Part shown: piece after piece, positions 11,898 through 26,384 of the stretch
Layout of the letters: each line of letters starts with the position of its first letter
Numbering within the stretch: position 1 is the first letter of the stretch
Assembly (NCBI GenBank): GCA_015501605.1
Contig: JADNRZ010000006.1
Coordinates: forward strand, 2,356,001-2,420,000
Reading direction: 5' to 3'
Source of the DNA: Panaeolus papilionaceus
Taxonomy: Eukaryota > Basidiomycota > Agaricomycetes > Agaricales
DNA length: 64,000 bases
Translations under genes and position numbers: made by a program
The notes under the pieces: model-generated
Told to the model about the DNA's origin: nothing
The model's input: only the letters and a program-made list of their open reading frames with translations
The model's database searches: none

Positions 11898-13640
11898 TCA
11901 CCACAACGCACCAATCGTACTCCACCCCGCCTGGGCGTTATCTTCGAAATCCATCCCTCCGCACCCGCCTCCATCTTCTGAATCCTCCTACCCCTCACCG
12001 GTCACCCGACACGTCCCCTCATACTCTGGGGGTTAGTACGTTCCTCGTGCACGCTTAGATTAAAACCGCGTAGTATTTCCTTACCGCTATATTGGCCCCG
12101 TATAATCTCAAAGCTACAAACGAACCTCTATACTGAACTAAAGATGGCAGCGGTGTATTAAGTTTATTAAGATATTAAGCTCAAGTTTCATTAACATTCC
12201 TCGTACATCATACCACCTGTCAATTTAATGTTCAGCGCTCGAGGGGGTAGAGCGACACGACACCGCGCCTCGTCACCAGCATCCCCATACCGCACCCCGT
12301 CCTTCACCAGAGTCCTTCAAGCTCACCACCCTCACTGCATAAAATTAGTACACATTCCATTCCTAAATCCTTTCGTCGTGTTCCTTCCCTCACCAGTCTC
12401 ACCACCCCCCGCACCCCACATCGCCTTCCTCCCAAGCCTCGTCATGGTCAAACGTTAAACTCAAATCTCAACCACACCGACACCACACGCCCCTATGTAC
12501 CTCCCGCTACAACCAGCACTCCCCACGGCCAGCGCCCACCCCAAACACATTACCTACCCCGACCCCACCCCACCCCACCCCAAGTCGTCTCCAGCGCCCG
12601 TTCTTTCCATACTCTCAAAGCTCACAGAGTCGAACCCCGTCCTCATTGACAACCTTTCAGTCTTGCTTATATCCAACGCGCCCTCGACCATTCCACTCAC
12701 AACCCATGCACACCCACCAACGCGGTGTACCTCGCACAGTCCATGCACTTATCCAACACCAAACCCCATCGCGTCTCGTCATTCAATGTTCTCCAATATA
12801 ACATTTCATTCCAATTCCGATATAATTCCAATTCGCACAAAAGTAAAATGTAAAACAGTAAACAAACATTCAATTTCAAATAAAATGTAAAAACATCTGT
12901 AGAACAAGTCAAAAGGTCGAAGAAAAAAGTCAAAGAAAAACTTCAAAGAAGACAAGGAAAGGAAGAAAAGGAAGAAATACTATAATTAAAATAACAACGT
13001 TTCAGAAAAATAAACAATAAAAAATGGAATCAAAAATATTCAACAGCCGTGTATACGCGGTTTGGATTGGTTTGGAAGTGAGTGAGAGGCTGGAAGGAGT
13101 GAGGTTGGAATGAAGGAGGAAGGTGTTCGAGTTGAAGAAGAACGGAAAAGACGAGGACGAAAGGAGACGAGGAAAAGGAAAAGTCGACGAGGAAAGAGAC
13201 GGAACGACAGAACGACAAGAAAGGTCCACCAGACCAAAAACTATGTACAGCGTCAACAGTCCGCCGGAGAAATTACATCTGACACCCAAAGTCTGTCGAG
13301 TCAACAGCGGCGTCCGAACCCAGAGTACCCCATCACCCATCCTTCATTTCCATTCGCCGTCCGCTGTCACCCATCCTCCGCTCATCACGACGAAACAAGA
13401 CGTTTCATCCCGTCCAAAAACAGAACCCACGTTCGTCGGTGTGCAACATCAGAACAACCAAAAATAACAGTGGTGTCGCATGGGCATGAGAACCATGTCC
13501 CGCCTTCCTCCTCGCTTCCGTCGTCATCGTTGTCGTCGTCATCCCATCCCCACCGCACCCCCCTCACCTCCCCAAAACATCGACCCACCCAAACTCAAAC
13601 TCAAACCTCGACCAAAACACTCCAGAGGAGCAAGGGAGTA
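11898..13640. other. Gene-free stretch with strong pyrimidine/purine strand bias
   Basis: From about 11810 to 12800 the plus strand is very rich in C and CA/CC steps. From 12890 to 13220 it turns A/G-rich, and from 13300 to 13600 C-rich again. Several long open frames on both strands come from this bias, and none has protein-like content. The part next to 13641 is probably the 3' UTR of the G-alpha gene. Confidence 0.4.
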
Positions 13641-15543
13641 TTACAACAACCCACACTCTCTCAAATGCAATTGCAAAAGAATGTCTTGGATAGCGCTTAG
13701 CACGACTGTAAAATAAAATCATCATCAGTAAGAGTTTATGCGGGGGGTTTGATGAGCGAGGTTAAAAAAAGAATGAACGGAAAAAAGAGATAAAAAAAAG
13801 AGAATGAAAGCATGAACGAGATCATTAAAAAAGTGAACAAAGAAAGCACGAAATGACGGACGAAAAAAGATTGATTAGAAGAATGAGACGAGAAAAGGCG
13901 ATCAGAAAAAATGAAAAAGGGGAAGGAAGAATTAAGGGGCGCAGGTGGAAGCGAACGGACGTAAGCGATCAAGGGTCCACCTTCCTCCGCCTCGCCTCGC
14001 CTCGCTTCCCGCCCATCCTCTCCCCACCGTCTCCAAAACCAAAAAACCATCAAAAACAAATAGAAACACCCACTCACATTTAATCTGCTGCGTATCCGTC
14101 GCACACGTATAATGCGCATAAATCTGCTTCGTCGCCGCGCTCTGATTCAGGCTCACAAACCGATGCAGTAAATAATCGCACGCAGCATCATAGTTGTTCC
14201 CGCCCGTGTAGTCCGGGAAGTACTCTTCGAGAGGGGAGCGCGGGAGCTTCTCGGCGAAGAGGTCGATCTTGTTCAGGAAGAGGATGATGCTGGTTTTGAC
14301 GAACCACCGCGAGTTGCAGATCGAGTCGAAGAGGGTGAGGGCTTCTTGCATACGGTTCTAGACGACGATGTCATTAACACGAGTGAGAGATATATAGAGG
14401 GAACAAAACACATACCACACTCTCATCCTCATAAAGCATCTGATCATACTCGCTCAAACTAACCAAAAACACCAGCGCAGTCACATTCTCAAAACAATGT
14501 ATCCACTTCTTCCGCTCACTCCTCTGCCCGCCCACATCAAACAGCTTATACGTCAGCTCGCCCACTTTAAACGTCGTCTCGGTGATTCCAGTCGTCTTGA
14601 CACGACTCCTCAGGATATCCTGGTCGGTGGGGAGGTATGAGGGTGACGACATGCGGTCGATCGAGTTGAAGTAGTATGTAGCGCTGTCGTTGAGTTGGAA
14701 TTCACGCGCGCGGGATACGGCGGTTTGGATGGCGGGGTCCCGCCAGAGATTACGGATAGCGTCACCGACATCACGGGGGAGGGTTTCACCTTCGATTTGT
14801 GGGGGCAGCGAGAGAACGGTAGCACGGCGGGCGTCATTGGAGGGTGAGAGGGACAAGTCGAGTTGGGGCATGGCTTCGAGGATGGCGCTATGCATCAAAG
14901 GCAAAGTCAAAATTAGCATGAGCATGGATGAAATGGTGGGAGGGAACATACCGCATAGATTGAACTGTATTTGAAAAGATGATTTCCTTGTATGATTCTC
15001 TTTCAGAGTCGTTGTATCCGCCGTGATGGATGAGTTTCATTTGTTTGAGGACGGTAGACTGTAGGAGGCATGATTAGCTCAGGTTGCATGGCAGTGGGAG
15101 GGAAGGGAGTGAGGGAGATGGGGGGCGTGGGATAGGGGAAGCGAAGAGGGTGTGATTAGGTGTCGTGTCGTTATGGGTACAACAGAAGGGAAGGGAGGGG
15201 AAAGAGGGAAACGTCGGGAATGGCGAGAATGAGGGAGAGAGCGACACATGGGGGAAGGAATGGAGGGAGAAAAAAGCGTTGGGGACAGACAGGAGACAGG
15301 AGGCGAAAAAAAGACAAAGAAAAAAGGAAAAAGAGATGAGACTGACCTTTCCAGACTCTCCAGCCCCCAGCAGCAACATCTTGATCTCGTTCTTCGCCAT
15401 GAGCCTATCTCTCTTTAGCTGGCTCTCAATCTCATCGTTGCCTACGCCACAGTCAATGCCTCCCCAACAACAGTAAAAGACAAAGAGTACGCACGGGCCT
15501 TGGCCTCTGGATCGTCAATACCTGTAGACTGAACGCAACCCAT
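13641..15543 (-). CDS. Heterotrimeric G-protein alpha subunit
   Basis: This is a membrane-bound GTPase switch acting downstream of seven-helix receptors such as pheromone or nutrient receptors. The ATG at 15543 gives MGCVQSTG, an N-myristoylation (Gly2) and palmitoylation (Cys3) site. Later exons give [10 protein letters not shown] then [15 protein letters not shown] (G1 P-loop, split by an intron), RVKTTGITE (switch I with the arginine finger), [16 protein letters not shown] (G3/switch II), FLNKIDLF (G4) and [10 protein letters not shown] (G5). The last short exon gives [20 protein letters not shown] and the stop at 13641. The C-terminus CGLL keeps the cysteine four residues from the end that is ADP-ribosylated by pertussis toxin in Gi-type subunits. 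This points to the fungal Gi-like group. There are about seven exons and about 353 residues, the normal family size, with no defects. Confidence 0.93.
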
Positions 15544-18500
15544 GTCTCCTAGTCGTGTGTTATAAGCGTAGTGGTGTCCTCAAAAGCGGTGGTTGTGTCG
15601 ATGAGTGAGCGCTGTATTAGGGTATACACGCAATTTTTAAAGGGTGGAAGGAAATGAGAGTGAAAGAGTTGGAATCCAAAAGTATGTACGGGTGAGAAAT
15701 GATAAAAGGGAGAGAAATAGAGAGGGAGGGAGGAGAGAGAGAAGAGAGATGAAGAGATGAAGTGGTCGTCGTTGGTATTTACAAACCAAGGTTGGGAAGA
15801 AGAAAAGAAATCAGCCGAGAGACAAATGGCTGACAACAGAGGGGGTCTGAAGAATGGGTTAGGTTCAACCTTGATTGCCGGCTCAAAATTGATACAGAGC
15901 CCCCCTTTTCGGCCCCCATCAATGCCAATACCGGCCTTGTGTCATCATTTCTCCGTCATCCGTCATCCTAATTAGGCAATCCCTCGCCGACGCCCCTTGT
16001 TCACCCCTTCTTGTCTCTCTCCTTGTTCTCAACCACTCAAGGACACACCTTGTTTTTTAGCACTCCTCCGTCCATTATGCTTTGCGTAAATGAAGTTTCA
16101 TGCGTCTATTCTTGGATTGTCCATTTTACTTCGATGAATGAATGAATGTTTCCTCGTCGTCATCATAACAACATTCCATCTTTCTCCGTTTCCTCCGTTC
16201 CCTTGCTTTCTCGGCCTCCAAGCATCATCTAACCATTCCAATCATGCCTATCCCCCTCAACGTCTGTACGTTGAACGCACTCCACCCACTCGATGTCAAT
16301 CACTTTCCTCGTCGCTTCCTTTCCATGACATGAACATGGAACTGCACACACTGTTAGAAAATACAATAATATACCCTTTCTCATCACCCACCCCGCTTAA
16401 TAAACGCAACGTCAATCCTTCACTCCGCCTAATACGCCCATATCGCTTCGCCCCGTCGTCCTCCCCGACATCGCATCGCGTAGTGTAGACGTATGTATGG
16501 GTGCGATGTATGTATATGAGCATCGCTAGCCACAGGCAATCAAATCACATACATGTAAAAGTTCATACAACGAGTCGAGTTGAACGACCTCAAGCGCGGA
16601 ACATAAGTCAAGTATGAATGGATGGATGACCACTCCACCCCATCGCCGCTCAGACTAATTAAAACATACATACATGCCTCACTAAAACCTTACCTGTACC
16701 CTTTAATCCCTCTATTCCCTGTTCGATGTAAACCTCTCTATTCCCATTCTTCTACATAACATCCCCTCCCCGGGCCGCTCTTCTTTCCATCCTTCTCTCC
16801 GTCCCATCATCACTCTTCCGTCTTCTTCTTCCCCAACACTCTCCGGCGTTTTCTCCCTCATGTCTTCTAACTATAGCCCATACACTCCTCTCCCTCCGGC
16901 ATCTTCTTATCCCCCTCACCAATCCACCGCAACTTCTTCTCCCCATGTAATCAACACCCTCTCGAATGCTGAAACGTTCGTTCATCATATCAAATCAGCA
17001 CCGAATGTTTATACTTGAAAACCGGATAATCCCCTCACAGGCTTATCTTGGCCCCTTCCGCACTTCCGACTCACTCCAAGGCACGCATGCGGGTGCGCGG
17101 GTGGTTACAAGCGCCGTACCGAGCCTTAGCCCTCGTTGCACAGCCCGAGGCTGATAAGGTTTAACTTAACCTGGGTTTGGCAAGGCTCGGCGTATGTTAT
17201 GTTTGAAATATGAATGTGGATGTGAATCTGAGTCGTGGATGTTTGATATTGAATAGGCATTGGATTCGACTGCTATTTTACTTATATAAAATCTGGTTCA
17301 ATGATGAAGCGAGTGAGGGTCTTGTGTTCAAACAATTAAAATCAATACCAACAACTGGCTTACAGTGAAAGCTTTCAATCGCAACGAGGTGACATCAACG
17401 TATTTTTGTGTGATCGAACCTTCCGCCTTCCATAATGTTAATGTTTTCGTTCGTACAACTGGCATGTCCAGACACGACGTTTGAATGACACATGTGCTGC
17501 CTCTGGAACTAGGATACGACTGAGTGTACGTGTGTAGGTGTTGAGATGGAAAGCCCAAGGACACGAGCCTGGGTTTACTGCTCAAATGTCGGCGTCTTTG
17601 AATGAAATAAACGTAATACTTAATTGGTCGCGCGATCCCCACGTCAAGTCAAGCCATGACCCACCTTTGTCACTCATCCCATGTACGCACTATTCAATTA
17701 CCTCAATCACCACTCCGAGTCAGCATCAGATTCGAAATTTAAATGACATACCACCACGCGGAGTCCTCGATAGATCAACGTTCAACGTTCAACGCTCACC
17801 GCGGACTGATTGGGGCTCGTGGACAGCTGAGTGCTGACCGCCGGTATTCATGCTTCAGACCACCAATTTCTGAATACACTGGCTGGTGCTGTTATGATGC
17901 CTCCAGCCACATACGAATGGATGTATCCACGGAGTAGCTCTGTGAAACGTCGATGTCCTCGATGAGAGGACACTTACGAAATACTCAGACTGGCAATGGA
18001 CTATTTCAGTACCTTAGTACCCAGATAGTACGCGCGCGCGCGCGCGTCAAAAGTCAAGTCAACAGATGTCTTCGAGTCATCTCATTACACGTTAAATCAA
18101 CGCTCCTAGTCAGCGTCAATCCCGCGTACCATCATTGACAGCTATCGGGAGCACACGCGGTGCCACACGCTAGTCAGAAGCCAGCCAGCGCTCCAAACCT
18201 AGACCTAGAGAGCCATGGTTGGGGTTGTCAATTTGCAAGTCTGCCTTCTTGTCCATCACTCCCATCACAATACGACTTGAACACTCCGTTGACCTCGAAT
18301 CCAGCCTGTTGTGACCCTGAGCGATCATTCCGCTTTCTTACCTTGCGCTGGCTTTGGATCCACTCGAAGCCTCCGACGTCTAGAGCACGGCATGACCTCT
18401 CATTTTTCCTTTGCTCGACAGGTCTCGACCACCAATCTGTCACCACCGACGTCAGTATGACATTGAAATTATTGACAATGCCACGCTATGTCGGTCATGT

Positions 18501-18878
18501 CACTGCTCATCAACATTCAAAGTCAAGTGTGATCTTATCAATAGAGTATTGTATCATCTTATCAACGCCCCTAACCACCTCATCAACAATGACAACGAAT
18601 CATAAAACTCAATAACTACGCTACCAAAGGATCTTCTCATGTTCTATAATTTTCAATGTTTAATTCACAACTTGACTCATCCCGGCTTAGATGTAGCTCG
18701 GCCTCGCGCACACTCCTTGAAAGTGGTTCCATCGCTTACACTGGATTTTCTCTCCGTTTTTATGCTGCTTTGCTTACTCAGTTGTTAACTGTTTGACTCA
18801 CCACGTTACCAATATCCCAGCTCACAATCATATCCTGTGAAGACGGACAACCGTGATATGGTAGGGCAGGAAACGAGC
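15544..18878. other. Long gene-poor region upstream of the G-alpha gene
   Basis: The first 500 bases are the A/G-rich leader and promoter side of the G-alpha gene. The rest has no recognised exon. Features seen are a short TGAA repeat at 16135-16147, a (CG)8 run at 18031-18046, and scattered GTCAAGTCAA words. Many short open frames are of low complexity. Confidence 0.4.
18031..18046. repeat. (CG)8 dinucleotide microsatellite
   Basis: Eight perfect CG units lie in an otherwise AT-balanced gene-poor region. This alternating purine-pyrimidine tract can form Z-DNA. Confidence 0.9.
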
Positions 18879-18886
18879 TATAAATA
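18879..18886 (+). promoter_or_regulatory. Orphan TATA promoter
   Basis: TATAAATA is followed by a CT-rich stretch typical of a fungal transcription start, and by an ATG at 18973 opening only 17 codons (MNTRSIINPLKKPNYRT). No recognisable protein follows in any frame up to peroxidase 1. It may drive a non-coding transcript or belong to a decayed gene. Confidence 0.35.
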
Positions 18887-20338
18887 GCCTCTTCCCGCCT
18901 CTTACGTCTCATACATCATATTCCACCATCCCTTGGGTTTTCACTACCATCATAGACAACCACCAGAGCATCATGAATACACGAAGCATAATCAATCCTC
19001 TGAAAAAGCCTAACTACCGCACCTAAATAGTGCTCACCAATGAACCCTCCCTCTCTCCCTCCAAACTTTCAACCGATCACCGGACTACGACCACAGCACC
19101 CACCCTCAACCATCTCACACATCCTACCCACAGCTACTCCATCCTAACCCAAGACACCACGCACACCCATTCAATCGCTTACCCTATACAATCCCCTACC
19201 CTCCCCTTGCCTTCCCTTCACCGTATGTGCGTGAGACAAGTATGTACACCGGCACCGACGTTTCCCTGCATTTTTCCCTCTTCATTTCTCGTTCCTTCCA
19301 ATCCTCGCTGACATCGCATGTCGCTTCGCTCGTTGCCGCCGCAGTGAGCATTCGGCAGCGTGTAAGTGGGATATGGGATGTGGTTCTCAGTGCCTATGCC
19401 GGTGCTGCTGTTGGTGCCGGGGATGAGCGTGAGTGCGTATAAGAGTGCGGTGCGTTGAAGTTTGAATGAAATGGGATCAGGGGGGACGTACGTGCGGGTG
19501 AGTTTGCAATGCTGTGATGTTGACTGGATGTCGTTATTGCATCTCGTGATATCAAGTCGGTATTTAAGAGAAGTAGAGCTATATCATAATGCAATATGTG
19601 ATCTGTATGAGGGCAAGGATCAATATTGTAAAAGATATCATTTTAAATTCAACAACGGACCGGGAAATTTGATTGCTGCTGGCAGTCCGAAGCACTGATG
19701 GGCGTATGGGGTGAGGGTCATTGGTGAAAGGAGAGGGAGATGGTGCATTTGCATGATGAACTAAGAAAGAGACAAGGCGAGGACGCACAAACGAGTTTAG
19801 ACGCGTGGGGTGTAAAACCGGAAAAGGGGGGACTTGTTAATGACGAGCCCTTCGACTCCCGAGTCCAAGGTGGGAGCGGGCGGATCAAGATTCAAAAAAC
19901 AAGTCAGGCGAGATGTAGAAGTGTTGTATCTGTAACGGTTGCATGGAACCCAGTCAGTTAATGGAGGTGTCTAGGAGCCTCGTATTTCGGAGTATAGGTC
20001 AATCGTATGCGAACCCCTGACTCTAATCTTATCATCAGATGGATGATAGTGATGCCATTGAGGACTCCTTCGAGCAAGTATCAATGGTAAAATAACTGCT
20101 ATAGTGGTTGTCTTCCTGTCAAATCTCAAGTGGGAGCATACTCCACAGATGCAAGCGCTCAATGGACTCCACAAAAGTCTTAAAAACATATTTCAAACAA
20201 AAGATGAGGAGAACAATCGATTTTATTTGGGTATAAGTCGCACAAAAACGATGATTCAAGGTAGGCATAGGGGGTCTAAGCATCTAAGATTCTAATAAAT
20301 AAGAAGCAGAGGCCACTTTCAGCTCCATCGGGGAACGT
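18887..20338. other. Gene-free stretch before peroxidase 1
   Basis: This is C-rich on the plus strand up to about 19300 and mixed after that. The part next to 20339 is the likely 3' UTR of peroxidase 1. No gene is recognised. Confidence 0.35.
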
Positions 20339-21576
<1,238 letters not shown>

Positions 21577-21632
21577 CGTCAAAAGAAAGATGTAGTAGCT
21601 GTGTGCTGAAGATATGCTCAAGACAGAGCTGG

Positions 21633-21641
21633 CTTTTATAG
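21633..21641 (-). promoter_or_regulatory. TATA box of peroxidase 1
   Basis: CTATAAAAG on the minus strand lies about 57 bases before the ATG at 21576. The same element sits at a similar distance in peroxidases 2 and 3. Confidence 0.6.
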
Positions 21642-24270
21642 AGCTTCAGCGACCCGTAAGACTGGAATACTCGACTAAGATTCTGTCCCGTCGCCTCCTG
21701 CTATGAGAGTACCAGTAAGCGCTACCGTAATTTGCTATCGTTGTATTTTTAGCTCTTCACGACAGTTTCACATCAATTCTATTTCGAAACAAGCATTTCT
21801 TGACATATTTCTCGACCTCCAGCTAAAAACCTGTCGGCAACAATTTGTCAACAATGGATTTAACGCTTAGAATGGACATTTCACATCCCTTTTAGGGTTA
21901 CCGGATGCCGGTAGACGCGCGTTCCTTGATGCCCGGTGAATCGTGGACGAGGATGCCTATTCTTGAACGTGTCGTGGGATCTCTCACGACTTAATGCAGC
22001 TAACCTTCGAAAGATGCGCGTCGAGCCGGGGTGGAGTGGCCATTGGAAGCACTGCCGCTCTCCTAAATACAATCCAGTTGGAGCTAGTGTAGCCCAATAG
22101 CATGTCTGCATTTACAATGGTAATATTTTTAAGCCATACTTCACAACGGTACCGCCAGGATGCAAGACATCCATTCCCTAGCCAGGTTCAAATAGCTGAA
22201 GCGACGCTCTAAGCCTATCAAAACAGAGCAACTTAAATCTGTACGCCCTATAATTGCTGGTTTGCTCCACTGACCATGAGGGCATGTTGCGTTCGCCGTA
22301 TCTTTGGTTCATACTGTGCGTTCCATTAGTCGGTAACTGTCATTGTGAATGCGTCCCGGTGCGTGTCACTCAAAGCACAGTCACTTCAAGTCTGTTGGAC
22401 CCGAATAAGTTCTTCCAAGTGACGGGGTACTTCCCATCAATGAATCCATATCGGTGCCGATGCTTCATTCATAATCAGAGCTGTGTGAGGAATAGCACTG
22501 ATAGGCATCGAAGTGCATATTATCTTTAACGAAGCTCCATTCTGTAGGCTGAAACACAAAAACCCATCCAAGGTCTTTCTTGACCACGGTGCGGGCGTTG
22601 GAAGAGCCTAACCTTGCGGGTTCAAACTTTTACAATCCACTTCGACCAAGCCACCTTGACATCTTGAGCGAATTAGCTATTTGATCTTTTGATCGCATCA
22701 AACCACTGACAGTTTCCATCGTGACAGTGTCAGGCTGGCTGCCTGCGGCACCGTTTCCTTCAACCTGCCTTCAACTTTCATTGTTACAAATTCTGCGTCG
22801 TGTTGGTCACTACTACAAGTATTTTCGTATCGTTTTACCACGTCAATGTTTCATGGGCTCAAGTTGAGGAGCATAAACCCGACCTTGGAATAGGTTTGTC
22901 GGCCGTAACAACTACCTTCTCACCCGACAACAAGGATGTCATGCTGCGCCTCAAGCCGTCCTACATCTCGATGCATACCACCGCGGTTTTAACACTAAAA
23001 AGTAGAATCCTCTGCAAAGGCTCATACTACGGTTATTCATACCATAACGGTACTACTATGAAGCAGGACCAATTGCCCACTCACAAAAACTCTCGCTTTC
23101 ATTCGCCACGTGTCGTAGTCTGGAGAGCCGTTGCGGCAACACATCTTCAGAATCTTCAATACACGGAATACTCCCCAAACGCATTCACAATTCATTGACC
23201 AACTTGAAAGGTTCCACCTTTAACTCAGCGTTCTCTGTGACCAGGCATAGAGATGATCTCGCTCGACGTAACGGAAAGGAGGTCTTCATCCCGCATTCAA
23301 CTCTCCTCCAACAACTCGGGTTGGCGAGCAAAGTGCGCTTGAAATTTTCTTTGGATCTTCAGACCTGAACCACGTTAGCGACACCGGTAATATGTGGTAA
23401 GTAACATTCGTTCATTCCACCAGCCTTCTCACCTGTAACTGACTCACAATTTTAAATCCGCGCGATTGCTATCATCGATCTCTAGCGTGCATAGCTTTTG
23501 TACTGGGTTTCTCGTCTCACGAGCTATGATCTTTCCATCTGTCATTCTACAGGAAAGCAGGTCAGTCTTCCTCCCTAAGACGAGAGTTACATCACCCCAG
23601 TGAAATTTTATGAGCTTCTGTTGTGTGTCGGCGGGACTCGTGCGCTCGTTATCCAAGATCTGGAGGCCGCGACTGAGCTCGTCTGAGTATCGGGACAATT
23701 ACACTAATTTTAGGTTCGCACAACGACGCACGTACGCATCCCTCACTATGAATAGCTCCACGTCAAAAGCCGTTGTCTCGTCGAGTGCTATAGGGTATGT
23801 AAAAGTCGCCATTCCCAGCGTAGAAACGATGGAGCGACGAGGCAGTACGAGTCAGGGAGGCGGTTTCATGAGATGAGAAGACCAGTTGCCATTTATCGGT
23901 GTACTTGTCTCGAAGGTTTCGTCATGGAATATAGAGTTGAGGCTCTGACCTCGTGTTGAAATTTCAATACCTATATAAACTGCACGTAGGCTGCAGTACA
24001 GCCTCACGCGGTGATATACACGAGTATAACCCTATATGAGTCCTCGATGCAGTCATCGCTGCTTCTGTGAATATATGTATTCCTTAAGTCTAGTACGAGA
24101 AAAGTATGTTGAAAGTGAAAGAGGTACCCTGACACTGCCAAATACACACAGGCTTCGTGGATATCCTTCGGGACTACGTTACATCCCTGAATCCAGCATC
24201 TGCATATAGAAGGCGAGTGTTTGCAACACTTACAAAAATAACCATTCCTACTCCTTCACCGCTCCACTCG
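21642..24270. other. Intergenic region with a short relic of the peroxidase upstream repeat
   Basis: At about 21890-22100 the sequence resembles the far-upstream flanks of peroxidases 2 and 3 (a shared GGTAGACGCGCG core), so it belongs to the duplicated peroxidase unit. At 23444-23800 on the minus strand an open frame (HWGDVTLVLGRKTDLLSCR and more) is protein-like, but I could not build a consistent spliced gene and do not call it. A TATA-like element (CTATATAAAC) lies at about 23970. Nothing else is recognised. Confidence 0.35.
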
Positions 24271-25211
24271 ATGTTGTCGTTAAACCAATTTCAAACTGGC
24301 CGGAGAGCTATTCTTGGTAAGTTTCGCTTCGAGTCCGTAAATAACGGTGGGCTTGACTACGGGTGCATCTGTGATAGCTCTGTCTATTATCATCAATCTT
24401 GCAGCAGTTGGACTCACAGCGCATTACCTCTTCGTCACCCTTTCTTACGGAGTCGGGGGCAGCAGCGTTTATGGATTCGAGATACATGGATTGCTGGTTG
24501 GCACATTGGCGATGATAGTCCTGCCAATCCTGTAAGTATTGATGCCAGCCTATGCTTCCTTGACGCTGACGATCACTATTATCTGGCAGATTGATGGGGA
24601 GGTCCACCGTGAAAGCCAATCTACAGTTTATGGGTGAGCGCTTCGGCTCTTAGTATCTATTGACTGCTTCTCTTCTATTATATGGCTTGCTTAGTAAAGT
24701 ATCACTCTTCGCAGGAGTTTTCTCAATCCTCTGGATCACGGAATGTGCATTGGTCCATAAGTCGCTCATCGACTATTACAATTATGAGAAGACTCGATAT
24801 GAGGCGAGGCTGAATAAGGATATCCTCAGCATCTTCCCTTTTCGGCTTGACTGCTCTTCAATGTCAGGTACGCTAGCTGCAACGCTCGCACTGTCGTATT
24901 TCTCGTTGACACGGTCTTGTATTGTGACTTCAGGTGGCTACTGCTACGAACTCAACGGCATCGAAAGTCTGACGATCACCTTGCTGGTGCTAAGTTCGTA
25001 GATACTTTTCACTTTGAAAACCGTTGCTCATCAACTCCTCGCAGGCCTACTACACTTTTTCGGACTGTTGATTTACGTTAGGTCTCAGCAATCTCAAGGG
25101 TGTCTGATCTGGAACACACCTATCAGTCAGATATCCGAGGACGAAGAACCTCCTTCATATGACACCGTCGTACCTGCGACAGCGCTCAATAATTCTGGAT
25201 CTAAGGTATAA
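24271..25211 (+). CDS. Tetraspan membrane protein, copy B
   Basis: This is a member of the same family as copies A, C and D. The ATG at 24271 gives MLSLNQFQTGRRAIL. An intron leads to ALSIIINLAAVGLTAHYLFV and helix 2 (GLLVGTLAMIVLPIL). A short exon gives LMGRSTVKANLQFM, then helix 3 (GVFSILWITECALVHKSL). The loop exon gives FPFRLDCSSMSG and then GYCYELNGIESLTITLLVLS. The last exon has GLLHFFGLLIYVRSQQSQG and the conserved tail start CLIWNTPISQISEDEE. The tail ends NNSGSKV at 25211 and contains PPSYDTV, a PPxY motif of the kind recognised by WW-domain ubiquitin ligases. Splice sites were chosen to match copies A and C. The protein is about 240 residues. Confidence 0.68.
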
Positions 25212-26384
25212 ACGATGTGTCTACGAGCTCTTTTCTCCGAGATATTTTTCCAACAATCCATATGATAATCAAATACCATTTGATGGGCCAATTATCCAGT
25301 GACCTTAAAATGAGCTGCCTCGCTTGCTTTACTTGAACGAGCGCCCATATATGTGGCGTATTGACGTGCCAAGACCCTCTCTGTCAACGTTAACGGACAG
25401 GACTCTTGACTTGGAGCACTGAGCGCTGCTTGTAATTATAGTACTTGGTCTATAATTTTTTTGATCGAAGTATGTGTAATGAAGAAGAAGAATACTCAGA
25501 AAGTTATAATTTTGGACCAACAGAGGATCTTTTACTTTTACGAAGTTATGCACGATAATCGAGGCCTAACTCATTGTTGACAGCGAGTATGAGGCTCTGT
25601 GCATGGTTCCCACGCATATCATATCCTGGACCACCATTCCGACTCTTTTCCAGATCATTCTTGTATGTCGTGATCAAGGGTTTGAGCTAATTTTAACTCT
25701 CGTCAGCTTTTGCTCGAATTATTACTTAGAGCTGGATGACAGATCTTTCGGGGCCGCTGTCAACGACGAGCGCCAGTTGTTCTTGTCCTCTTGGGGCGGC
25801 TTCATGCTTGAGGACTTTGTCGTTGACCTAGGTCAACATTGTATACAAGATTGAGAGCCCTTCAATACGAGCATTTTTCCTACCAAAGGATGTCGAGCCT
25901 GTGTATCTAACTCGTGTTTGAACTATTTATAGCTGATGCCGCCCTGCATCATGGCGTTGGAGCTGAGGTGACATTGGTGTGATGAGTATGTTATGCACGT
26001 ATAAGCCCACTACTCTCCTCCTACTCGATGCAAGGAGAAGGGTGTTTCTCATCTTTGGCCTGGTAGCTTGAGAGGTACAAGTAGTACGTTTACGTTTTGC
26101 CAGCAGGATGTAGTGAAATTAGTCACTAGCGTCCCTGTGTGCACTTTCCTATCTTCTCGTTCCACATTCTTCACACCTTAATCGGTTCGTTGAATGCAGG
26201 ATGCTGGTATATTGACATCGCAGTTATGATCAATATCATTTTGAATATAATCGTGGAAGCAGCAGACTAACAACATCGGAGCTGATTACACTGCCGTCGC
26301 TCGGCTTCCTTCAAGTACTAAAGGCGCGAAGAGTCAGAACATGACCCGTTCTGTCCTCTACCTTGCAACCGACTCACTGCGACA
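25212..26384. other. Spacer between tetraspan copies B and C
   Basis: Short open frames only, with no recognised gene or repeat. It is probably the 3' flank of copy B and the promoter of copy C. Confidence 0.4.

Noticed and set aside
12495..13716. Several open frames over 100 codons on both strands
   Set aside because: All are Pro/Ser/His or Arg/Lys/Glu low-complexity products of strand bias.
22590..22630. GGGTTCAAA words that look like a tRNA B box
   Set aside because: No acceptor or anticodon stem can be folded around them. No tRNA was found in the window.
23444..23876. Possible two-exon minus-strand gene
   Set aside because: The start MATFTYPIAL and the larger open frame could not be joined in phase with GT..AG sites, and neither part is recognised.
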